15,756 bases of DNA from CAYMKE01 sp964345135 (GCA_964345135.1 CAYFQI010000032.1:1-15756), one strand, 5' to 3'; positions 1-8,147 are shown, counted from the stretch's first letter. The notes: generated by a model not told the origin, from the sequence alone. Made by a program: numbers and translations.

Positions 1-53
1 TATGAAAAACTCTGAAAATTTTGATGCGAAATAATTATTAGAAGTCCCCTTAA

Positions 54-824
54 ATGAAAGTCATTAAAGATCTTAAAGTCTTAAAAAACAGCCAGCTTTC
101 CGGTAATCAATTTTTGCTTACTTTATCATCCGGAGAGGATTTGCCATCAATCCTTCCCGGGCAATTTGCCCAGGTAAAGATTAATAATGCCCCGGGCACT
201 TTTCTCAGAAGGCCCTTTTCAATTCATGATGTTGATTATGAAAACCGGACCATTACATTATTTATCAAATGTGTTGGAGGAGGTACACGTTCACTTTCAC
301 GCATGCGAAAAAAAGAAACAATCAATGTTATTTTTCCCCTGGGAAATTCGTTCACTCTTTCTCCAGAAGGTCATGTCCTGCTCATTGGAGGTGGATGTGG
401 TATAGCTCCCTTGTATTTTTTATGTAAATACTTGCGGGTCAATCAGCATATTAAGCCCAATGTACTCATTGGAGGAAGAACCAAAGACGATATTGTACAT
501 GCCAAAAAATTCTCAAAATATGCACATATAAATATAGTCACGGAAGATGGATCATCCGGAGAAAAAGGAATGGTAACAGACCACCCGGTGTTAAATACAC
601 ATCGGTTCGACAGAATTTATTCCTGCGGCCCTGAACCAATGATCCAGGCAATCGTGAAGTATTCATTACAAAATAACATTGAAACAGAGGTCTCACTGGA
701 AAATACCATGGCATGTGGTATTGGCGCATGTTTATGTTGCATTACCGGTACTCATCATGGAAACCAGTGCGTGTGCACTGAAGGCCCCGTGTTTAATATA
801 AAAGATTTAAAATGGGAAAATTAA
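54..824 (+). CDS. pyrK: Dihydroorotate dehydrogenase B, electron-transfer subunit PyrK
   Basis: Iron-sulfur flavoprotein subunit of class 1B dihydroorotate dehydrogenase; it passes electrons from the PyrD FMN through a 2Fe-2S cluster and FAD to NAD+ in cytosolic pyrimidine synthesis. Visible in the 256 residues: an N-terminal ferredoxin-reductase FAD-binding barrel with RRPFS at 52-56 and GGGTRSL at 75-81; an NAD-binding half with GGGCGIAPL at 112-120 and CGPEPM at 191-196; and a C-terminal cluster-binding segment with C221, C226, C229 and C241 in the family's Cx4Cx2CxnC order, ending VCTEGPVF. Length is normal for PyrK. Two further cysteines (C228, C239) sit next to the presumed ligands. The ATG at 54 gives a natural N-terminus and has no obvious Shine-Dalgarno site, as is usual in Bacteroidota. 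Its last 13 nt overlap pyrD, so the subunits are probably translationally coupled. Identification is secure from motifs plus the adjacent pyrD. Confidence 0.96.
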   Translation: MKVIKDLKVLKNSQLSGNQFLLTLSSGEDLPSILPGQFAQVKINNAPGTFLRRPFSIHDVDYENRTITLFIKCVGGGTRSLSRMRKKETINVIFPLGNSFTLSPEGHVLLIGGGCGIAPLYFLCKYLRVNQHIKPNVLIGGRTKDDIVHAKKFSKYAHINIVTEDGSSGEKGMVTDHPVLNTHRFDRIYSCGPEPMIQAIVKYSLQNNIETEVSLENTMACGIGACLCCITGTHHGNQCVCTEGPVFNIKDLKWEN

Positions 825-1726
825 ATATAGATATTAATGGTTTAAACCTACAAAATCCTGTTTTAACAGCATCAGGAACATTTGGTTATGGAAAAGAATA
901 TGATGATTTTATTGATGTGAATGAACTGGGAGGGATCATTATTAAAGGCACAACTGCTGATAAACGTGACGGGAATCTTTATCCGCGTATGGCGGAAACA
1001 GCATCGGGAATGCTAAACGCAGTCGGGTTGCAAAACAAGGGGGTCGATTACCTGATCAACGAAATATACCCGCATTTACAACAATATAACGTGCCGGTTA
1101 TCGTCAATGTTTCCGGTTCAACTGTTGATGAATATGTTGAAGTAGCAACGAAATTAAACCCGTTAGAACATGTAAGCGCCATTGAATTAAATATTTCATG
1201 CCCGAATGTTAAAATGGGAGGGATGTCGCTGGGAACATGCCCTGAATCGGCCGCTTCCGTTACTCAAGCGATAAAAAATGTATATACCGGACACCTGATG
1301 GTAAAATTATCTCCCAATGTTACGGATATTATCTCCATTGCTAAAGCTGTTGAAAAAGCCGGGGCCGATTCTGTTTCATTAATCAATACACTCATGGGAA
1401 TTTCTATTGATGCTGATACACGTAAACCAAAACTTTCAACCATCACAGGCGGGCTTTCCGGCCCGGCCATTAAACCAGTTGCACTTCGTATGGTCTGGCA
1501 GGTTAGCCAACACGTCAATATACCGGTTATTGGCATCGGTGGCATTATGAATGCAACAGATGCTATCGAATTTTTTCTCGCCGGTGCTTCTGCTATACAA
1601 GTGGGAACTGCCAATTTTATTGACCCCCGGGTAACAATTAAAATAATTCAGGGTATAAATGACTACCTGAATAAAAATGAATTGAAATCAATGAAGGACA
1701 TAATAGGAAAACTTGAGGTTAAATAA
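812..1726 (+). CDS. pyrD: Dihydroorotate dehydrogenase B, catalytic subunit PyrD
   Basis: FMN-dependent TIM-barrel enzyme that oxidises dihydroorotate to orotate, the fourth step of UMP synthesis, and works as a heterotetramer with PyrK. The 304 residues match the class 1B length. Visible landmarks are ASGTFGYG at 20-27, the FMN/substrate lysine in IKGTT (K45), NAVGLQN at 69-75, the catalytic-loop cysteine C130 in NISCPNV (class 1 enzymes use Cys, class 2 Ser), KLSPNV at 165-170, GLSGPAIKP at 214-222, and the phosphate-binding GIGGI at 241-245 with QVGTA at 263-267. There is no N-terminal membrane helix, which excludes the quinone-linked class 2 enzyme. The start lies inside the end of pyrK in another frame, supporting stoichiometric coupled translation. 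No clean terminator follows; a 195-nt noncoding stretch does. Confidence 0.97.
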   Translation: MGKLNIDINGLNLQNPVLTASGTFGYGKEYDDFIDVNELGGIIIKGTTADKRDGNLYPRMAETASGMLNAVGLQNKGVDYLINEIYPHLQQYNVPVIVNVSGSTVDEYVEVATKLNPLEHVSAIELNISCPNVKMGGMSLGTCPESAASVTQAIKNVYTGHLMVKLSPNVTDIISIAKAVEKAGADSVSLINTLMGISIDADTRKPKLSTITGGLSGPAIKPVALRMVWQVSQHVNIPVIGIGGIMNATDAIEFFLAGASAIQVGTANFIDPRVTIKIIQGINDYLNKNELKSMKDIIGKLEVK

Positions 1727-1750
1727 TACTCTCATTTGCTACATTACGCC

Positions 1751-1803
1751 CTTCCCCCGGAAATTGCTCATCTACTAAAAGGGACTCCGCATGTTTCGGG
1801 AAG
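1751..1803 (+). other. Imperfect inverted repeat downstream of pyrD
   Basis: The 195 nt between pyrD and the next gene hold a relatively GC-rich patch. CTTCCC (1751-1756) and GAAA (1760-1763) can pair with TTTCGGGAAG (1794-1803), giving a 10-bp stem with a 3-nt bulge around a 30-nt loop. No T-run follows, so it is not a standard intrinsic terminator. It may be a Rho-type or processing structure, or chance. I see no convincing promoter or small gene here. Confidence 0.2.
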
Positions 1804-1921
1804 ACCAAGCCTTGTAACCGAAACTTTATGAAAAGGCACGCATCTTAATTAAAAAAATTAACGTCCATTTAACATATATATTAAAATTTTTAATATCTTT
1901 ATCAATCAATCATTAAAACAA

Positions 1922-2734
1922 ATGAATATACCTAAAGCAATCGAATTCATTGAAAGTTCTAATGACCAGGTATTAAAAAGTTTAGCATATTTTTTGGTTA
2001 GAAGACAAAGCAAGGAGGAAACATTGAAAACCATTTCCTCATATCAACTTTATGACGGGGGGTGGACTGCTACAGATAAGGACTTTCAGGAAAAAATATC
2101 TACTATTTCATGTACTTGGCCTGCCATACAATGGATGATTTGGTTAGAAATTCCTTCTAATAATATTTATTTAACCAAAACACTTGATTTTCTCAAACAA
2201 AAACAAACTATTGACGGGTATTGGGATGAGCCTTTAAGTATATTAATATATAACCCACAACAATGGATGAAACCAGAGATTTATGAAAATCAGCTTTGGC
2301 TGACTTCTGCTGTTTGTTGCAAACTTCGAGAACTGAATCTTGAAAAAGAAGTTAATTATGATAAGGCCATATCGTTTTTATTAAGCGGATGGAATGGATC
2401 ATGTTTTCCTGTATACGCACATACGCATTGGATGAGCTTATATGTATTCAGTGGATATGATTTTCCCTTGTATAATGAAATATTTGAAGGATGCAAAACG
2501 TATCTTATGCATGCCATTGAGAATAATACAACAGATACTGGTAATTTTGCAATCATTGCATATAATAGTTATAAGTGCGGGAAACCTGCCAACGACTTAT
2601 TTCAACTAGCGTATAATAGGTTGAATGATATACAGGACGACGATGGCGGCATCATGTCTCATTACGGTGAAATGCACAGGCCGGGAATAACACTTGAAGC
2701 ACTGGCTCTGGAGAAAGCAATTAACAATATATAA
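1922..2734 (+). CDS. Squalene-cyclase/prenyltransferase-fold (alpha-toroid) protein of unknown function
   Basis: 270 residues, no signal peptide and no membrane segment, so probably cytosolic. It carries degenerate QW-type repeats of the alpha/alpha-toroid superfamily (squalene-hopene cyclases, protein prenyltransferase beta subunits): YQLYDGGW at 41-48, KQTIDGYW at 94-101, and IQDDDGGI at 237-244 followed by a RPGITLEAL helix start. The protein is rich in Trp and Tyr (for example TWPAIQWMIW at 65-74). It is far shorter than a full cyclase of about 600 residues, and I see no DxDD protonation motif, so terpene cyclisation is unlikely. It resembles the uncharacterised stand-alone proteins of roughly 270-300 aa annotated as prenyltransferase/squalene oxidase repeat-containing. 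The ATG at 1922 is preceded by an AT-rich leader without a Shine-Dalgarno site. It lies 65 nt upstream of a GNAT gene on the same strand and may share its transcript. Fold assignment is fairly sure; function is unknown. Confidence 0.75.
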   Translation: MNIPKAIEFIESSNDQVLKSLAYFLVRRQSKEETLKTISSYQLYDGGWTATDKDFQEKISTISCTWPAIQWMIWLEIPSNNIYLTKTLDFLKQKQTIDGYWDEPLSILIYNPQQWMKPEIYENQLWLTSAVCCKLRELNLEKEVNYDKAISFLLSGWNGSCFPVYAHTHWMSLYVFSGYDFPLYNEIFEGCKTYLMHAIENNTTDTGNFAIIAYNSYKCGKPANDLFQLAYNRLNDIQDDDGGIMSHYGEMHRPGITLEALALEKAINNI

Positions 2735-2749
2735 ACAACGTTGGAATTT

Positions 2750-2803
2750 ATGAACAAGAAAAGAAATAATAAAACCATAACCCCGAAGTTAGGGGTGAAA
2801 TGA
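2750..2803 (+). CDS. Possible 17-codon leader ORF coupled to the acetyltransferase
   Basis: An ATG at 2750 opens a 17-codon frame (MNKKRNNKTITPKLGVK) whose TGA at 2801-2803 overlaps the ATG at 2800 of the next gene as ATGA, the classical geometry for translational coupling. A short GC stem, ACCCC (2780-2784) with GGGGT (2792-2796), lies near its end. It could be a leader peptide, a coupling device, or chance: short open frames are frequent in AT-rich DNA. No homology is recognised and there is no Shine-Dalgarno site before it. Confidence 0.2.
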   Translation: MNKKRNNKTITPKLGVK

Positions 2804-3288
2804 TTATAAAAAAAAGAAAACAGATGACGAATTCATTTTCATTAAGAACAGCAACAAACTTAGATATTGAAACAATATACCGTTTCATGTGTGAACTTGA
2901 AAATAAGGAATTTAACTTTAATTATTTCAAATCACTATACAATAAAAACATACAAAATCCTGACATTCTTTATTTTGTTGCAACAAATAAACAAAAAATT
3001 GTTGGTTTCATAAGTTATCATATACAAATTCTTTTGCATCATTGCGGGCCGGTAGGTGAGATTCAGGAGTTTTTTATTGACAAACACTACCGGGATAAAG
3101 GAGTAGGCAGGATGTTAATCAATGCAGTGGAAAAACATTCTATTGAAAAAAAAATTGTAAGCATTGAAGTCACCACAAACAAGAAAAGAACAGAAAACGT
3201 TCAAATATATCAGAACTACGGATTTACACTCAGTCATAACAAATTTACAAAAACCATGAAGCCTGATCAAACGGAACAAGGATGTTAG
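2800..3288 (+). CDS. GNAT-family N-acetyltransferase, PhnO-like
   Basis: 162-residue Gcn5-related acetyltransferase, about the size of a single GNAT domain, that would transfer acetyl from acetyl-CoA to a small amine. The acetyl-CoA pyrophosphate loop is R98-D-K-G101-V-G103, preceded by the beta-4 segment GEIQEFFI (86-93); Y137 in QIYQNYGF (135-142) is at the usual general-acid position. From memory, its overall pattern resembles E. coli PhnO, the aminoalkylphosphonate acetyltransferase: CELENKEF, LLHH followed by GEIQE, TNKKR, and a final SHNKFTKTM. No phosphonate gene is nearby, so the substrate is open. Two starts are possible: ATG 2800, which forms an ATGA overlap with a mini-ORF and follows an aggggtg stretch, or ATG 2824, which gives MTNSFSLRTAT, closer to the usual family N-terminus. 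The gene is followed by about 200 noncoding nt and then a strong terminator. GNAT membership is certain; the PhnO link is likely. Confidence 0.88.
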   Translation: MIIKKRKQMTNSFSLRTATNLDIETIYRFMCELENKEFNFNYFKSLYNKNIQNPDILYFVATNKQKIVGFISYHIQILLHHCGPVGEIQEFFIDKHYRDKGVGRMLINAVEKHSIEKKIVSIEVTTNKKRTENVQIYQNYGFTLSHNKFTKTMKPDQTEQGC

Positions 3289-3667
3289 AAATATTTAAAT
3301 GAACCAGGCCATAACTAAAATATTAGACATACTATTTATCTCGTATTTTAATCGGGATGCGGATGATTATTAATATACTTCATAGTAAACTGAATATCAA
3401 AATTATATAATCATGGTGAGTTCCGTATGACCGATTAAAAATAAAAACATGAATTGTTAAACGATGACAAAATGTTTTTGAAGTGCGTAAATAAAAAAAA
3501 CAACCAATTCTTTAACTCATTGGTTGTTTTTTTGTTGTTTCTTTTTGTTTTGGTGTTTATTGAAACACAATACGGTCGATGAATTTTTTATTACAATTAT
3601 AAATGATTTTATCACTAATTTTATTAATTTAGAATTTTAATTTATACTTAAAAGAAACAATCTTTTA
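3289..3667. other. 379-nt intergenic region before the HTCS gene
   Basis: AT-rich region between the acetyltransferase stop and the HTCS start. The first 200 nt contain no convincing gene; the longest noticed + strand frame from an ATG is 24 codons (3299-3373) without supporting features. A strong terminator hairpin lies at 3493-3533. The remaining 134 nt before the HTCS must carry its promoter, but I find no exact TAnnTTTG element there, only T-rich and TTTG-containing stretches around 3527-3560. Confidence 0.6.
3493..3533 (+). terminator. Intrinsic terminator (A-tract / T-tract hairpin)
   Basis: CAACCAAT (3501-3508) pairs perfectly with ATTGGTTG (3519-3526) around a 10-nt loop. The stem is extended by an upstream A8 tract (3493-3500) pairing with the downstream T7 tract (3527-3533), giving about 15 bp and a U-rich tail. 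It should end transcription coming from the acetyltransferase unit and insulate the HTCS gene. The flanking A and T tracts would let it work on either strand. Confidence 0.85.
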
Positions 3668-6600
3668 ATGAGTAACTATTTTTCCATGATCAAACAATGG
3701 TTGTTATTTGCCTTCATATACCCTCTAATGCTTAATGCTAACGTTAACGGTGAATATTCATTCCAACATTTGACAACAGAACATGGTTTGTCACAGAGTT
3801 ATATATTTTCTATTTATCAGGATAGCAAAGGGTATATGTGGTTTGGCACCTGGGATGGACTGAATAAATATGACGGTTATCAATTTACAGTTTTTAAGCC
3901 CGACCCTTATAATCCAAACAGCCTCAGCAATAATTGTGTTACAGCAATTTATGAGGATCGTTATGGTATCATTTGGATCGGGACAAATGGAGGAGGTCTC
4001 AACCGTTTATTGCATGCCACGGTTGACCCCCCGGGAACACCCCGGGAGGCAAACAACAGGAAGACAAATTTTATGCATTTTAAAAATATCACCAAAGATA
4101 CTTCCTGTATTACCGGCGATAATATAACAGCCATAATCGAAGATGATTTTGGAAATATTTGGGTGGGCACATATGAAAATGGAATTAATATAATATTCCG
4201 TGATTCTAACAAAATCAAATCATGTGTTAATTACAGGAAAGAATTTAAAAGCATCGGGAGCATTTCTGATAACCGTATAACATGTTTATTTAGAGATAAC
4301 GAGGGAACTATATGGGTAGGGTCACAAAATGGATTAATGAGAAGCCAGCCAACCAAGCGCCCGCAGGATCAATTTTTTTATACATATTTGAATGATCCTG
4401 AAAATGAAAATAGCATCAGTGGCAATTATATCACTGCAATATTGGAAGATCATCTGGATCAATTATGGATAGGAACAGACAGGAATGGCCTCAATAAAAT
4501 GATATCATCCAAAAAAATGCATTCGAATAGGGCAGCATTTATAAAGTATTCACCCAATAGCAATAGCATTAATACATTATGCCTTGACAGAAATAATAAG
4601 ATGTGGATAGGCACGATAAATGGGATTAGTATATTGAATCCTGAATTTTTTTCAACAAATAAAAACGTTCAGTTCATTCATATTGAAAGTAATCCGGATG
4701 ACCCCAATAGCTTGCTTGGTAATCATGTTGAAACAATATATGAAGACAGGTTTGGTGTACTGTGGGTAGGTACATTCAAAGGAATTAATAAGCGAGATCT
4801 TATTAAAAAAGAATTTCAGATTATCGACAATTCGTATCATCAGAATCTTATCATTCCTGACCAGAATATCACGTCTGTCTTACAAGACAAAGAAAATAAT
4901 TTTTGGATTGGTAGTGAATCGGGTATATTAACCCGGTATTTAGCAAAGCAAAACAAAACAATTAATTATTTATTAGCGAACGGACGCATGTTAAAAATTG
5001 ATGTTAAGATCCCGGAATACGATAACACATCTCAACGAAGACTTACACCTACACCCAAGTTTTCCAATAATTTATTCTCCGGTAATTTTATAAATTCAAT
5101 TGTATGCGATAACCAAAACAATATTTGGATTGGCGGGGTTGGGTTATATAAATTTAATATTGATAATCAACAATTTAAATATTACAGGCCAGGCAGGCAT
5201 GACGGCAAAGGATTATCAGGTTGGGCCGTGTGGAATATTCATCCAGATGACAAAGAAAATTTATGGATTGCGACTTCTGACGGGTTAAATATTTTCAATA
5301 AAAAAAAGAAACAATTTATTGTTGTCAAGCATGATCCGGATGACACCACGAGCCTGAGCAATAATAAAATATGGGATATTACAGAGGATATTGCAGGCAA
5401 TATATGGATCGGAACAGATAATGGATTGAATTGTTTACAGCATGAATATATTTCTGATAACCAAATTGAACAATCAAAATTAAATTTTACCCGGTTTATG
5501 CATAACCCTCGAAATATTCAAAGCATTAGTTCAAATAAAATATGGGTTATTCATGAAGCAAATGATAAGTTATACATAGGAACAGAAGGCGGGGGATTGA
5601 ATGTTATGGAAGTGGGCAAATCAATTAAAAATATTGATGAGATAACCCCTTCTTTTAAAAATTACAGGGAACCAGACGGGTTAGCCGGGAATATTATATG
5701 TGGTATCCTTAGTGATCAAAAAGGAAACTTATGGATCAGCACAACCAACGGGCTCTCTAAGTTTAACCCGGAGAACGAAACATTTAAAAATTTCACTAAA
5801 AAAGATGGTCTTCAGGGAAATGAATTTAATAAAGGTGCTTATTATCAAAGTCATGATCATAAAATGTTTTTCGGCGGTATCAACGGGTTGAATGCATTTT
5901 ACCCTGACAGTATTAAAAATAACCCGTTCCCCCCACAGGTACAGATCACAGGGCTTAAAATATTTGATAAACATGTACCTGTAGGTTCTTTTAAAGACAA
6001 CCGGGTGATTTTAAATAAACCAATTTCAGAAACAAAAAAAATTGAGCTGGGTTATAAAGATGATGTTCTGACGTTTAAATTCGTGGCGCTTCACTATTTA
6101 GAACCCACGAATAATAAGTATGCTTATAAGATGAACGGGTTTGAAGAAAACTGGAATTATACAGATTATATTGATAGAGAAGCCACTTACACGAATCTAC
6201 CCCCTGGAAATTACTCCTTTTTAGTGAAAGCATCAAATAGCGATGGGGTTTGGAGCCAAAGCACATCTCTTGAAATAAAAATTTCACCCCCGTATTGGGC
6301 CAATTGGTGGGCTTATATAATATATATCATCGTGGGAGGAGGTCTTTTATATAGTATTTTTATATATATCATAAGCAAAGAGCGTTTGAAAAGCAATTTA
6401 CAGGTTGCCATGCTCGAAGCCAAACAAAAAGACGAAATTACACAAAAAAATGATGAGATACATAATATGAAATTAAAATTTTTTACCAATGTATCTCATG
6501 AATTCAAAACACCTTTAACTTTAATATTGGGCCCGTTAGAAAATTTAAGAAATTCAATTGTACGTAAACCTGAACGCCAACAATTGAATTTTGTCTATCG

Positions 6601-8104
6601 CAATGCACAGAATCTTTTGCTTCTTGTTAACCAGTTGATGGATTTTAGAAAACTTGAAACCAGCAGTATAGAGGTGAAGGCCTGCTTAACCAATGTGAAT
6701 ATATTTACCAGGCGTATTATTTCTGCATTCCATTACCTTGCAAAAGAACAGAACATTAAATTATCTGTTAAAAATATGGTTAACGACATTCATTGTTGGT
6801 TTGACAGGGATATGATGGAAAAAGTTTTAAATAATTTATTATCCAATGCATTCAAATTTGTTTCACAAGAAGGTGAAATCAACGTGATTATTGATCAATA
6901 CAGTAACAATGACGAACAAATAAAATCTACATTTAAAAATTACGAAAAATATGAAGAAGGTTTTGTATCGATAGAGGTCGTAGATACAGGCAAAGGAATG
7001 AGTGAAGAACAATTAGCAAGGGTTTTTGACAGGTTTTACCAAGGCGATGATGATGATGATGATAACAATAAATACTATGGCTCGGGAATCGGACTTGCTT
7101 TAACAAAACAATTAGTTGACATTCATAAGGGTGAGATCATCGTAAAAAGTAAACCCGGCAAAGGGAGTTCATTCAATGTATTATTGCCTTTAGGAAAAGA
7201 TCATTTCAAAGAAAAACAATTAATTGAAGAAACCTGTCCATCAGAACCTGTTTATAATAAGTATCAATCTTTATTCGAAACAGTATTAATGGAAGATATT
7301 GATGAAAAAGAAAAAGAACTGATTAACAATGAGAAAGCACCATTAATACTGATAGTTGAAGATAATGATGATCTCAGGCTTTATATAAGAACCTGTTTAA
7401 ATGACCAATACTGTATCATTGAAGCAAATAATGGGTTAGAAGGCAGAGAAAAAGCACTTGAGGAAATCCCTGACCTTATCATCACAGATATCATGATGCC
7501 TGATCTGGATGGATATGAATTATCAAGCCAGCTTAAAAACAATGAAAAAACAAGCCATATTCCTATCATTATGCTTACAGCTTTAAGTTCAGAAGACGAA
7601 CGGATTAAAGGATATGAAAAAGGGGCTGATGAATACATTAGTAAACCTTTTACAACCTCGGTTTTACAAGCACGAATCAAAAACATTATTGAATCCAGGG
7701 AAAAACTTAAAAAACGTTATTCTAATAGTATAATATCAGAGTCTGATGAGGAAATGATTGAACAAACCGATAGAAGCTTTATGGACAAAGTAATTGCATT
7801 AGTGGAAAAAAATATATCGAATAGCTCCTTAGGGGTTGACGAATTTGCGAATGAATTACATTTAAGCAGAACCCAGTTATACAGAAAAATAAAAGGCCTC
7901 ACGGGTCAGGGGGTGACCGAGTTCATTCGGTCAATAAAATTAAAAAAAGCATTGGAGATGATGAAAAAAGATGATTATACAATCAATGAAATTGCCTACA
8001 AAACAGGTTTTAATTCCCAATCTTATTTTACCCGTTGTTTTAAAGAAATATATGGAAAATCCCCTCTGGAGTATCTTGAAGAGTTAAATAAATTTGGTAA
8101 ATAA
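3668..8104 (+). CDS. Hybrid two-component system sensor/response regulator (HTCS)
   Basis: 1478-residue one-protein signalling system of the type that controls polysaccharide-utilisation genes in Bacteroidota; it senses an oligosaccharide in the periplasm and activates transcription through its own C-terminal DNA-binding domain. Order of domains: a hydrophobic export signal near 7-25; fourteen WxG-type Reg_prop blades from about 57 (MWFGTWDGL) to 733 (MFFGGINGL), equal to two seven-bladed propellers; a Y_Y_Y domain around 797-873; a membrane helix about 881-903; a HisKA domain with phosphoacceptor H944 in NVSHEFKTPL; an ATPase domain with N-box N1056/N1060, VDTGKGM, and G2 box YGSGIGLAL from 1137; a receiver domain with D1232, phospho-Asp D1274 (TDIMMPDLDG) and K1326 (SKPF); and an AraC-type HTH from about 1385 to 1470. 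All catalytic residues are present. A hexa-aspartate run (1127-1132) lies in the ATP lid. Its neighbour is a secreted beta-helix protein, a plausible target. Start could also be Met7. The ligand cannot be read from sequence. Confidence 0.97.
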   Translation: MSNYFSMIKQWLLFAFIYPLMLNANVNGEYSFQHLTTEHGLSQSYIFSIYQDSKGYMWFGTWDGLNKYDGYQFTVFKPDPYNPNSLSNNCVTAIYEDRYGIIWIGTNGGGLNRLLHATVDPPGTPREANNRKTNFMHFKNITKDTSCITGDNITAIIEDDFGNIWVGTYENGINIIFRDSNKIKSCVNYRKEFKSIGSISDNRITCLFRDNEGTIWVGSQNGLMRSQPTKRPQDQFFYTYLNDPENENSISGNYITAILEDHLDQLWIGTDRNGLNKMISSKKMHSNRAAFIKYSPNSNSINTLCLDRNNKMWIGTINGISILNPEFFSTNKNVQFIHIESNPDDPNSLLGNHVETIYEDRFGVLWVGTFKGINKRDLIKKEFQIIDNSYHQNLIIPDQNITSVLQDKENNFWIGSESGILTRYLAKQNKTINYLLANGRMLKIDVKIPEYDNTSQRRLTPTPKFSNNLFSGNFINSIVCDNQNNIWIGGVGLYKFNIDNQQFKYYRPGRHDGKGLSGWAVWNIHPDDKENLWIATSDGLNIFNKKKKQFIVVKHDPDDTTSLSNNKIWDITEDIAGNIWIGTDNGLNCLQHEYISDNQIEQSKLNFTRFMHNPRNIQSISSNKIWVIHEANDKLYIGTEGGGLNVMEVGKSIKNIDEITPSFKNYREPDGLAGNIICGILSDQKGNLWISTTNGLSKFNPENETFKNFTKKDGLQGNEFNKGAYYQSHDHKMFFGGINGLNAFYPDSIKNNPFPPQVQITGLKIFDKHVPVGSFKDNRVILNKPISETKKIELGYKDDVLTFKFVALHYLEPTNNKYAYKMNGFEENWNYTDYIDREATYTNLPPGNYSFLVKASNSDGVWSQSTSLEIKISPPYWANWWAYIIYIIVGGGLLYSIFIYIISKERLKSNLQVAMLEAKQKDEITQKNDEIHNMKLKFFTNVSHEFKTPLTLILGPLENLRNSIVRKPERQQLNFVYRNAQNLLLLVNQLMDFRKLETSSIEVKACLTNVNIFTRRIISAFHYLAKEQNIKLSVKNMVNDIHCWFDRDMMEKVLNNLLSNAFKFVSQEGEINVIIDQYSNNDEQIKSTFKNYEKYEEGFVSIEVVDTGKGMSEEQLARVFDRFYQGDDDDDDNNKYYGSGIGLALTKQLVDIHKGEIIVKSKPGKGSSFNVLLPLGKDHFKEKQLIEETCPSEPVYNKYQSLFETVLMEDIDEKEKELINNEKAPLILIVEDNDDLRLYIRTCLNDQYCIIEANNGLEGREKALEEIPDLIITDIMMPDLDGYELSSQLKNNEKTSHIPIIMLTALSSEDERIKGYEKGADEYISKPFTTSVLQARIKNIIESREKLKKRYSNSIISESDEEMIEQTDRSFMDKVIALVEKNISNSSLGVDEFANELHLSRTQLYRKIKGLTGQGVTEFIRSIKLKKALEMMKKDDYTINEIAYKTGFNSQSYFTRCFKEIYGKSPLEYLEELNKFGK
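7046..7063 (+). repeat. (GAT)6 trinucleotide repeat in the HTCS ATP lid
   Basis: Six perfect GAT codons encode Asp1127-Asp1132, between the F-box-like RVFDRFYQG and the G2 box of the histidine-kinase ATPase domain. Unit gain or loss would keep the frame and only change the length of the flexible ATP lid. Confidence 0.9.
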
Positions 8105-8139
8105 AAAACTTTTTAAGATACAGAAACCTTGTTTTTTTG

Positions 8140-8147
8140 TAAATTTG
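8140..8147 (+). promoter_or_regulatory. Candidate -7 element for the beta-helix gene
   Basis: TAAATTTG matches the Bacteroidota -7 consensus TAnnTTTG exactly and lies 67 nt before the ATG at 8215. No good TTTG is found at the expected -33 spacing, so the assignment is tentative. The 110-nt space after the HTCS stop contains no terminator, so read-through from the HTCS is also possible. Confidence 0.3.

Noticed and set aside
2..34. Possible 3' end of an upstream gene (10 codons, then TAA)
   Set aside because: The frame is too short and has no recognisable sequence; it could equally be spacer before pyrK.
1264..1614. Antisense 116-codon open frame inside pyrD, and similar long antisense frames in other genes
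   Set aside because: These are shadows of well-supported coding regions with no recognisable protein sequence.
1894..1901. TATCTTTA as a -7 promoter element for the gene at 1922
   Set aside because: The last consensus base mismatches and no TTTG is found at the -33 spacing.
1922..2734. Functional squalene-hopene cyclase
   Set aside because: The protein is less than half the needed length and lacks a visible DxDD catalytic motif; only the fold repeats are shared.
3299..3373. 24-codon + strand ORF after the acetyltransferase
   Set aside because: No ribosome-binding site, homology or conserved overlap supports it; frames of this length are expected by chance.
3668..8104. HTCS gene as several fused or frameshifted genes
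   Set aside because: The frame is continuous, and the domain order from propellers to AraC HTH is the normal one for this family.
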